From NCBI GenBank assembly GCA_027859055.1, contig JAQIBO010000312.1, forward strand, positions 1 to 6,887: DNA of 6,887 nt, read 5' to 3'. The notes below the pieces were generated by a model that searched no databases, was not told the origin of the DNA, and saw only the letters and a program-made list of their open reading frames with translations. The stretch is from Spirochaeta sp. (GTDB lineage: Bacteria > Spirochaetota > Spirochaetia > DSM-27196 > Alkalispirochaetaceae). Positions 1-4,881 of this stretch are shown here, piece by piece. Every line of letters starts with the position of its first letter. The stretch's first letter is position 1. The position numbers were made by a program, and so were the translations under genes.

Positions 1-792
1 GAAAATCTCTTTGGCTATCGCCGTTGATGGAAGCGACACCCCCGCCTCGTACGCCGACAGCGAGGCAAGGTGAAGATCCTTGGTTATGTGCTTGAGTGGA
101 AAAGCGGTCTCATACTGTCCCGACTCAAAATTCTCTCGCTTCCCGGCGAGGTACGGCGCCGTCACCGGCCCATCGATAAGCGTTTCCATGAGCGTTCCCC
201 GGTCCAGACCAAGCGATTCGCCCAGCTTGGTCGCCTCGGAAAAGACAACCATGCTTTGGGCCAGCAGTGTGTTTACCACCATTTTCATGGCGCTCCCCCG
301 GCCATTGCCCCCCATATGAAGCGTCTTCCGACCGATCCGATCGAAGAAGGGCTGCACCTGCTTGACCGCCTCCGCCTCTCCGCCGGCCAACACGAGCAGT
401 TCCCCCGCTTCCGCCGGACCAATGGTGCCCGCGACCGGCGCGTCGAGAAACGCCACCTGCCGGCGCCGCGCCTCGCTCGCCATTCGGATGGAGAAGCTCG
501 GGTTCACCGTACTACAGTCAACCCAGACCGACCCTTTCTTCAGGTGCGGCAGGAAGCCGTCGGTACCGAGCGCCGCCGCCTCTACCGCGTGCGGGTCGGC
601 GAGCATAGAAAAGAGAATCTCAACCTCCTGTGCAACGGCGCCGGGGCTTTCCATAACCGTAGCACCCCGGGCCTCCAATCCTTCGGCCTTTGACCTGGTT
701 CGGTTATACACGAAGAGCTCGTCATCTTCAGACAACAGATTCGCCGCCATTCGAGAGCCCATGAGCCCCGTTCCGATAAATCCAATACGCAT
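1..792 (-). CDS. NADP-type beta-hydroxyacid dehydrogenase, GLYR1/HIBADH family (3' end cut by window)
   Basis: The frame is open from an ATG at 792-790 to the window edge (264 codons); about 25-30 C-terminal residues are probably missing. Seen: a Rossmann GxGxxG motif (G7, G9, G12); NRT at 30-32, where R31 is the kind of residue that contacts the NADP 2'-phosphate; DCST at 92-95; the substrate-binding stretch DAPVAGTIGPAEAGEL (117-132); the catalytic-lysine segment with K170 and N174; and FPLKHITKDL (231-240), typical of glyoxylate/succinic-semialdehyde reductases. The family reduces small aldehydes or oxidises 3-hydroxy acids with NAD(P)H in the cytoplasm; the exact substrate cannot be read from sequence. 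An AGGAG (plus-strand CTCCT, 800-804) seven bases upstream supports the start. The gene diverges from the ATPase gene at 1192 and has no obvious link to the DGR. Family assignment is firm; substrate is open (glyoxylate, succinic semialdehyde, tartronate semialdehyde or 3-hydroxyisobutyrate). Confidence 0.93.
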   Translation of the reverse strand, partial: MRIGFIGTGLMGSRMAANLLSEDDELFVYNRTRSKAEGLEARGATVMESPGAVAQEVEILFSMLADPHAVEAAALGTDGFLPHLKKGSVWVDCSTVNPSFSIRMASEARRRQVAFLDAPVAGTIGPAEAGELLVLAGGEAEAVKQVQPFFDRIGRKTLHMGGNGRGSAMKMVVNTLLAQSMVVFSEATKLGESLGLDRGTLMETLIDGPVTAPYLAGKRENFESGQYETAFPLKHITKDLHLASLSAYEAGVSLPSTAIAKEIF

Positions 793-848
793 GATTGTAC
801 TCCTACCTTTGATAAGTACTAACAGTTGTCAGTGTTGGCAAGCAAACC

Positions 849-894
849 GATGACGGGCCAGGTGTTCTCAAATTGAGAACTCCTGATGACGGGC
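849..894. promoter_or_regulatory. Candidate operator: 17-bp palindrome between two direct repeats
   Basis: GTTCTCAA-A-TTGAGAAC (864-880) is a perfect 8+1+8 palindrome. It is bracketed by two identical copies of GATGACGGGC at 849-858 and 885-894, 36 bp apart start to start. It lies 57 bp or more upstream of the dehydrogenase start codon, where a regulator of that gene could bind. The binding protein is unknown. There is no U-tract, so a terminator is less likely. Confidence 0.5.
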
Positions 895-1145
895 TCACTT
901 AGTCTGGACCCGCGTGAAGCACCATCGCAAAACGCGCTGTCTCGACGCCCCTGGGCCGCTGGTTGTACTATATAGATGAGCGGGGGGATAGCGACGCGAT
1001 GGAAGACCTGGACTGAGTATGGATGAGGTTGGCGGTTCGGATTAGGCATCGGCAGTGCGGTAGCAAGCCGAAGAACGCCGGTTCGATTGTATCGTCTGCA
1101 ACACGCCGCTATTTCCACGCATTGGGTGAAAATTGGATGAACAGT

Positions 1146-1191
1146 ACTCACGCAATTTGCATTAATTGAGTGAATACAATACACTGAAACG
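1146..1191 (+). promoter_or_regulatory. Candidate promoter of the DUF4143 ATPase gene, possibly giving a leaderless mRNA
   Basis: TTGCAT (1157-1162) and TACACT (1180-1185) are separated by 17 bp, a sigma-70-like layout. Transcription would start at or next to the ATG at 1192, and no Shine-Dalgarno precedes that ATG. The -35 overlaps a small palindrome, GCAA-T-TTGC (1152-1160), and the region is bracketed by ACTCA (1146-1150) and TGAGT (1167-1171), so a repressor could act here. The hexamers match the consensus only moderately. Confidence 0.4.
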
Positions 1192-2331
1192 ATGATTCAA
1201 AGAACAGTAGACATTGCCGGACTGCTGCGCCCCAACAAGGTGCTGATCCTGTACGGACCGCGGCAGGTCGGCAAAACCACGCTGGTTCAGCATTTTCTGT
1301 CTACCGCTCCCGCCTTTCCCGGTGGCATTATCACCCAGACCGGTGATGACCTTCCCTTTGCCAATCAGTTCTCGCAGTGCGATCTGCATTATTTTCGGGC
1401 CACAATCCCGCGGAACAGCCTGCTGTTTGTCGATGAGGCTCAAAGAATTCCCAATATCGGCCGCGGCCTCAAACTCATCATCGACGACATCCCCGGTGTG
1501 CGTGTGATCGTTACCGGCTCCTCCTCGTTTGATTTACTGCAGTCTGCCGGCGAAACGCTCACCGGCCGCAAAACAGTGGCCAGCCTGTATCCCATTTCAG
1601 TTCAGGAGTCCCTCTCCACCACAAACCGGTGGGACTTCTCACGCAACGTGCCGGACTACGTGCGATTCGGTATGTACCCCGCGGTACTGAACGCGACAAC
1701 CTACCAGGAGAAAGAGTCGATCGTTCGTGAACTGGCCGGATCATACCTGCTGAAAGACATTCTTGATTTTGACAAGATCAAGGACTCAAAAAAGATATTC
1801 GACGTGCTGCGGCTCCTGGCATTTCAGATCGGCAGTCAAGTATCGACCCAGGAAGTAGGAAACGCGGTTGGTATAGACAAGAACACCGTCGCACGCTATT
1901 TGGATCTACTGGAAAAGTCCTTTGTGCTGTATCGGCTGGACGGATTCTCCCGCAACCTGCGCAAAGAGGTCAGCAAAATGAGCAAGTACTACTTCTATGA
2001 CCTGGGGATCCGCAACGCTCTCATCTCCAGTTTCAATGAGATAGCGTTACGCAACGACGTTGGCCGGCTCTGGGAGAATTTTCTTGTCATGGAACGGGTC
2101 AAACACCTGTCCTACACCGGGCAGCATGCAAACTGCTACTTCTGGCGCACCTACACCAAGAAGGAACTTAACTGGGTGGAGGAAACCGCCGGACGTCTGC
2201 ACGGATACGAGTTCAAATGGAAGCCCGCCGAGGTCGCTCCCCCGACGGGCTGGCTGGATACGTACCCGGAGGCGGACTTCACCGTCATTCATCCGGACAA
2301 CTATCTTGATTTTGTAACCGTGACTTCCTGA
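1192..2331 (+). CDS. AAA-family ATPase with DUF4143 C-terminal domain
   Basis: A 379-residue protein of normal length for the AAA_14/DUF4143 family. Seen in order: an N-terminus MIQRT that is typical of the family and fixes the start; Walker A GPRQVGKTT (22-30); Walker B LLFVDEA (77-83, D81/E82); a sensor-like VIVTGSSSFDL (105-115); a GR at 125-126; a winged-helix stretch, about 218-249 (STQEVGNAVGIDKNTVARYL); and a restriction-endonuclease-like C-terminus with E295, YFWRT (316-320), KELNW (324-328) and YEFKW (339-343). Such proteins are common, often multicopy and horizontally mobile; their cellular role is not established. Odd point: family members usually have E-[IVL]-D where this one has E-L-N (N327), so nuclease chemistry may be lost. 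The gene converges on the ankyrin gene with a 31-bp overlap. No membrane segment or signal peptide is visible. It is not part of the DGR as far as can be seen. Confidence 0.92.
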   Translation: MIQRTVDIAGLLRPNKVLILYGPRQVGKTTLVQHFLSTAPAFPGGIITQTGDDLPFANQFSQCDLHYFRATIPRNSLLFVDEAQRIPNIGRGLKLIIDDIPGVRVIVTGSSSFDLLQSAGETLTGRKTVASLYPISVQESLSTTNRWDFSRNVPDYVRFGMYPAVLNATTYQEKESIVRELAGSYLLKDILDFDKIKDSKKIFDVLRLLAFQIGSQVSTQEVGNAVGIDKNTVARYLDLLEKSFVLYRLDGFSRNLRKEVSKMSKYYFYDLGIRNALISSFNEIALRNDVGRLWENFLVMERVKHLSYTGQHANCYFWRTYTKKELNWVEETAGRLHGYEFKWKPAEVAPPTGWLDTYPEADFTVIHPDNYLDFVTVTS

Positions 2332-2939
2332 TAGTGATCATTCTGAACAGTGGGACCCTCGGACGGCCATTGAGAAAGGGGGTCGTCGGCAAGCGCTTCA
2401 TTATTCTGAAGTGCGTCGCCGGCGGTCGTGCCGTCGGGTAACGCCCCGTTTGGATCAGCTCCCGCTTCAATCAGTACGCGAAGAACCTCGATGTTGCCGT
2501 TGGCATATACGGCGTACATCAGCGGGGTAAGTCCACCGGAATCGTCCGGCGTGTTGGGATCGGCCCCGGCATCCAGGAGCACCTGGAGAGCCTCTACTCC
2601 GCCGTCCTTGCCGAGCGCCGCTATTACGGGGGTGGTGCCGTTGTTGGTCCGCACTTCGACATCCGCACCGGCCTCCACGAAAAGAGCCGCCGCCGCGGCG
2701 TTGTTCACCATTGCCGCCGTGTGCAACACCGACATTCCTTCGTCGGTACGAGCGTGAACATCCGCGCCCGCGTCGATCAGGACGCGCAGGACATCTGTGT
2801 CTACACTGTGCATGCCGGCGAGAAGAAGGGCGGTCCAGCCGTTCGCAACCCGCGCGTTGATTTCTTCACCGGTGTCGAGGAGATCCTGGATTTCGGGTGG
2901 GGTGCTGCCGGTTACGATCGCGGTCATCAGGTCGGTCAT
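2301..2939 (-). CDS. Small ankyrin-repeat protein
   Basis: 212 residues with about five ankyrin repeats of ~33 residues. The first is degenerate (about 1-31), followed by repeats starting near 33 (NGWTALLLAG), 67 (EGMSVLHTAA), 100 (NGTTPVIAAL) and 135 (GGLTPLMYAV). Consensus turns GADVHAR, GADVEVR, GADPNTP and GADPNGA are present. Residues 180-212 form a polar tail without repeats. There is no signal peptide or membrane segment, so it should be cytoplasmic. Ankyrin arrays bind other proteins; the partner is unknown. The ATG at 2939-2937 is preceded nine bases upstream by GAGGAG (plus-strand CTCCTC, 2949-2954); a second in-frame ATG four codons in is less well placed. Its 3' end overlaps the DUF4143 gene by 31 bp on the opposite strand. 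It lies downstream of the DGR on the same strand, but the candidate terminator at 3004-3063 suggests its own transcript. Confidence 0.9.
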   Translation of the reverse strand: MTDLMTAIVTGSTPPEIQDLLDTGEEINARVANGWTALLLAGMHSVDTDVLRVLIDAGADVHARTDEGMSVLHTAAMVNNAAAAALFVEAGADVEVRTNNGTTPVIAALGKDGGVEALQVLLDAGADPNTPDDSGGLTPLMYAVYANGNIEVLRVLIEAGADPNGALPDGTTAGDALQNNEALADDPLSQWPSEGPTVQNDHYQEVTVTKSR

Positions 2940-3003
2940 GGGTGTCTACTCCTCTTCGTCCTTACTTTCATTTCCGGTATCGCATACGTGTTTACCGGTA
3001 CTG

Positions 3004-3063
3004 AAAAAATGCCCGCCGCCGGCGTTCTCCCCCAATTCCATGGGTGGTACCGGCAGGCGGCGG
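3004..3063 (-). terminator. Candidate intrinsic terminator of the DGR operon
   Basis: On the minus strand CCGCCGCC (3063-3056) can pair with GGCGGCGG (3020-3013), with a smaller CCCA/TGGG hairpin nested in the 35-nt loop. Three bases later comes a run of six T (3009-3004). It lies about 95 bp past the template repeat and before the ankyrin gene. The loop is long and the T-run is slightly offset, so this is a moderate call. Confidence 0.4.
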
Positions 3064-3142
3064 ACGCTCGGCTTTGTCGCCCGCCATGACAGCTCGCCAC
3101 GGCAGGGTGACCGGGACCGTTCCGGTTCGGGTGCGCGCCATC

Positions 3143-3154
3143 CGTGCGCGCACG
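3143..3154. repeat. 12-bp perfect palindrome just past the template repeat
   Basis: CGTGCGCGCACG is self-complementary and lies four bases beyond the end of TR/VR identity (3159). In the TR RNA it could form a short stem at the 3' boundary of the template. The sequence after VR does not share it, so it is template-specific. Function is inferred only from position. Confidence 0.4.
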
Positions 3155-3158
3155 CGGG

Positions 3159-3344
3159 CTGCAGGCCGCACAAGCCGGAACCCGTTGTTGTTGTTCCGGT
3201 TGTCCGGGGTGTTGTTGTTGCGATTGGCCGAACGCGTGTTCGTCGCGGTGTTGTTCCAACTCCCCCCGCGGTCGCATCTGCGAGCAGGACAGGTACTGTC
3301 CGCCCAGCAGCGTAAGACGCGGTTACTGCCTGAGGACGGCCCCG
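3159..3344 (-). repeat. DGR template repeat (TR): core 3159-3270 plus upstream block 3316-3344
   Basis: Read on the minus strand, the core would encode GGSW-NNTATNTRSANR-NNNTPDNRNNNN-GFRLVRPA, with eleven AAC codons and one AAT. It aligns gap-free with 4890-5001 over 112 bp with 19 mismatches, every one at an adenine of the TR sense strand (31 adenines in all). AAC/AAT codons cannot mutate to stops by adenine changes alone, the usual TR design. The 3' end (3159-3183) is identical to VR and nearly free of adenine, as expected of the homing-initiation segment. A second block, 3316-3344, matches 5005-5033 with two mismatches in 29 bp, again both TR adenines (an AAC that became CGC in VR). The blocks are separated by a ~42-bp insertion absent from VR. 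The TR begins inside the RT gene and includes its TAA stop. Confidence 0.95.
3271..3312 (-). repeat. 42-bp hairpin-bearing insertion inside the template repeat
   Basis: This segment is present in TR but absent from VR, between the codons matching target residues RVLR (557-560) and GGSW (561-564). Its length is a multiple of three. It contains a perfect 6-bp stem GGACAG-GTA-CTGTCC (3287-3301, plus strand), with CTGC (3278-3281) and GCAG (3307-3310) able to pair outside a symmetric 5-nt internal loop. The exact borders are ambiguous by a few bases because CGC occurs at both edges. Neighbouring target proteins of the FGE fold run RVLR straight into GGSW, so TR gained the segment rather than VR losing it. 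Confidence 0.7.
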
Positions 3345-4324
3345 TACACAACATTATGGCGGAACGTACGGGCACGTGCCAGGGTGGTAGCCGCAACCAG
3401 CGCCGACACGCGCCGTGCGGCCTCGCTTTCCGTGATCCGGTCCTCCGTCCGAGCATTCTCAAGAGCGCGATATTTCCCGCGGAACCTTCGTTTACTCCGG
3501 GCACTGAGGTAGATCCCACGGTTGGTAATTCTGAATCCGAGAAAGGGCAGTCCCAGGGCGCTGCGACCAATCAGCGGTTGCTTCAATTCAAGCCCCCGCG
3601 TTGTAGCCAGGTATTCTCGAGTCTCGTCCGCCCAGTCCCGTATCTGAGCTTTTTCAGCCCCCCACAGCACCATATCGTCCATGTAGCGCACGTAGCCCGC
3701 GGGCCGAAGGCGCTCCAGTACCATGTGATCAAATGCACTGAGGTAATGGTTGGCAAAATACTGGCTGGTAAGGTTACCGATGGGTACCCCGCGGTCCGGT
3801 ATGGTCTGGTAAGACTGTACGATGCGTTCAAAGGTGCGCAGCAGCGGCCGTTCCCGAAAGAGACCCTCCAGCAGAACAAGGATTGTCCTCTGGTCAATGG
3901 AGTCGAAGTACTTCCGGACGTCCAGTTTCAAGAACCATGGGGAGGCTTTGCACCGGCCAAATCCGTGGAGGACCGCAGCGTGGGTACCCTTCCCCACCCG
4001 GCATGCGTATGTGTGATGTATCAGTGAGCGCTCAAAAACCGCGCCCGTTACGTTCATGAGCGCATGATGGACGATGCGGTCCGGAAATGGGGCGGCGCTG
4101 ATGATACGCGGTTTTGGATCGGTAACCACGAAGGTACGGAACGCACCCGGATTCCAGCTCTCGTCGGCAACGGCCTGCCGCAGCACCGCCAGGTTGGCGT
4201 GTAGATCCCTCCCAAAGCTGACCGCCTCCGCGGCCAGGCGCTTGCCGCGCCGCGCTTTCAGGTATGCTGAGCGGAAGTTTTCCGGAGCGCACACATCTTC
4301 CCAGAGGCCACCGAGTCTCCTCAC
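3323..4324 (-). CDS. DGR-type reverse transcriptase
   Basis: 333 residues, a usual size for DGR reverse transcriptases. Seen: the N-terminal family segment (LWEDVCAPENFRSAYLKARRGK, about 7-28); ISAAPFPDRIVHHALMNV (75-92); catalytic motif A LKLDVRKYFDSID (132-144, D135); motif IGNLTSQYFANHYLSAFDH (182-200), with SQ replacing the QG/SP pattern of other RTs and diagnostic of DGRs; YVRYMDDMVLW (211-221, D216/D217); and FLGFRI (261-266). It copies TR RNA into cDNA with errors opposite adenines, and that cDNA replaces VR. The start is GTG (4324-4322), overlapping the HRDC stop as GTGA with no Shine-Dalgarno of its own, so translation is probably coupled. The TAA stop (3325-3323) lies inside the upstream TR block. 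No maturase or endonuclease domain follows, as normal for DGRs, which separates it from group II intron RTs. Confidence 0.96.
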   Translation of the reverse strand: MRRLGGLWEDVCAPENFRSAYLKARRGKRLAAEAVSFGRDLHANLAVLRQAVADESWNPGAFRTFVVTDPKPRIISAAPFPDRIVHHALMNVTGAVFERSLIHHTYACRVGKGTHAAVLHGFGRCKASPWFLKLDVRKYFDSIDQRTILVLLEGLFRERPLLRTFERIVQSYQTIPDRGVPIGNLTSQYFANHYLSAFDHMVLERLRPAGYVRYMDDMVLWGAEKAQIRDWADETREYLATTRGLELKQPLIGRSALGLPFLGFRITNRGIYLSARSKRRFRGKYRALENARTEDRITESEAARRVSALVAATTLARARTFRHNVVYGAVLRQ

Positions 4325-4773
4325 GTGTGCGGTACATCCGGCACGAGGGCCTGCAGGAACTGGTCGCCATAGCGTTCCGCCTTTCCCGGGCCGATACCGT
4401 CTACCGCCTGCAACGCTGATCGCGAGTTGGGACGTTGACGGGCGATCTCCGCCAGCTGCTCATTGGTAAAAATCACATAGGGCGGAATGCCCTCCTGCTC
4501 CGCCAGACGCTTGCGCAGACTACGCAGCCGGTCGAAAACAACAAAATCCTCAGGGGAGAGCACTTCTTTGTAGTCCACGCGGGAAGTGCCGGTCTTGCTC
4601 TCCGCGGTTTTCTTCAGTGTATGGTGCACCAGTATACACCACCGGCTCTGCGTTGCGTCGAAGTGCGTCTGACACTGCAGGATCTGGTACGACCGAAGAA
4701 ACGTGTTGAGGGCCTCCTCTTCCGCGCTTTGCGGGTGCGGTGGGAGGCTAAAGGTCGCGAACTGGATCTGCAT
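4321..4773 (-). CDS. HRDC-domain DGR accessory protein
   Basis: 150 residues. The C-terminal half is an HRDC (helicase and RNase D C-terminal) nucleic-acid-binding domain, about 72-145, with LSPEDFVVFDRLRSLRKRLA, IPPYVIFTNEQLAEIA and a helix-hairpin-like AVDGIGPGKAERYGDQFLQAL. The N-terminal part (1-68; MQIQFATFSLPP, SRWCILV, SRVDYKEVL) matches the N-terminal domain usual for HRDC proteins encoded beside DGR reverse transcriptases. No helicase or nuclease motor is present. In such DGRs it takes the place of Avd and presumably helps the RT bind template RNA or cDNA (inference). Its ATG is preceded by AGGAG at a 6-nt spacing (plus-strand CTCCT, 4780-4784). Its TGA overlaps the RT start by four bases. 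The leader is a copy of the element found before the target gene. Confidence 0.92.
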   Translation of the reverse strand: MQIQFATFSLPPHPQSAEEEALNTFLRSYQILQCQTHFDATQSRWCILVHHTLKKTAESKTGTSRVDYKEVLSPEDFVVFDRLRSLRKRLAEQEGIPPYVIFTNEQLAEIARQRPNSRSALQAVDGIGPGKAERYGDQFLQALVPDVPHT

Positions 4774-4778
4774 CTGCT

Positions 4779-4840
4779 GCTCCTCTCATTTTTACCCGAT
4801 CCGGGGCGGCCGCCTCACGCCTGGCGCTCCGCGCCCCCGG
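4779..4840 (-). repeat. Hairpin leader repeat, copy 2 (before the HRDC gene)
   Basis: About 60 bp nearly identical to 6687-6746: the two copies share the Shine-Dalgarno, CCCGATCCGGGGCGG, and a 26-bp identical end (4815-4840 / 6721-6746). They differ by two substitutions plus a short T-rich indel. It contains small stems with three-base loops: CCCG-ATC-CGGG (4795-4805) and GGCGC-TCC-GCGCC (4823-4835). A 10-bp palindrome GGCGGCCGCC spans 4805-4814. It forms the 5' leader of the HRDC gene and is also the sequence just downstream of the target gene. Confidence 0.8.
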
Positions 4841-4850
4841 CTCCGCCGGG
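4836..4850. repeat. GC hairpin downstream of VR
   Basis: CCCGGC-TCC-GCCGGG is a perfect 6-bp stem with a 3-base loop, directly next to the GGCGC-TCC-GCGCC stem at 4823-4835. It begins 40 bp past the VR end and 32 bp past the target stop codon. DGRs commonly need a hairpin or cruciform shortly after VR for efficient homing; this is the strongest candidate, although it lies farther away than in Bordetella phage BPP-1. Confidence 0.4.
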
Positions 4851-4881
4851 TCGGCTTCCGGCGTCCTCCTTGCCTGGCCCG

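Larger units (their letters stand above)
793..1191. other. Divergent intergenic spacer, no convincing gene
   Basis: This 399-bp gap separates the dehydrogenase start (minus) from the ATPase start (plus). Seen in it: the dehydrogenase Shine-Dalgarno, a palindrome with flanking direct repeats (849-894), an imperfect GC-rich inverted repeat at 1031-1079 (GGCGGTTCGG against CCGAAGAACGCC), and a promoter candidate near 1157-1185. The one long minus-strand frame here (1184-819) looks non-coding. No tRNA or other known RNA gene was recognised. Confidence 0.7.

Noticed and set aside
70..853. Plus-strand frames over the dehydrogenase (70-693 and 362-853)
   Set aside because: The minus strand encodes an uninterrupted dehydrogenase with all family motifs; these frames are its shadows.
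1060..1110. tRNA-like T-arm string (GGTTCGATT) in the spacer
   Set aside because: No matching T-stem, anticodon arm or acceptor stem can be built around it.
819..1184. 121-codon minus-strand frame between the dehydrogenase and ATPase genes
   Set aside because: Its composition is unlike a folded protein, it has no recognisable motif, it covers the palindrome and the ATPase promoter region, and it overlaps the dehydrogenase upstream signals.
2992..3570. Open minus-strand frame running through the template repeat that looks like a broken second copy of the target protein's C-terminus
   Set aside because: The target-like part is the TR itself. Mismatches to VR fall only on adenines and asparagine codons are stacked as in known TRs, and the upstream portion of the frame is antisense-independent shadow of the RT gene without FGE features.
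3044..4027. 327-codon plus-strand frame opposite the RT gene
   Set aside because: It lies antisense to clear RT motifs in a GC-rich gene where long antisense frames are common, and it has no domain of its own.
3323..4324. Group II intron or retron reverse transcriptase
   Set aside because: The IGNLTSQ motif, the HRDC partner, lack of maturase or endonuclease domains, and a TR/VR pair with adenine-only changes all indicate a DGR.
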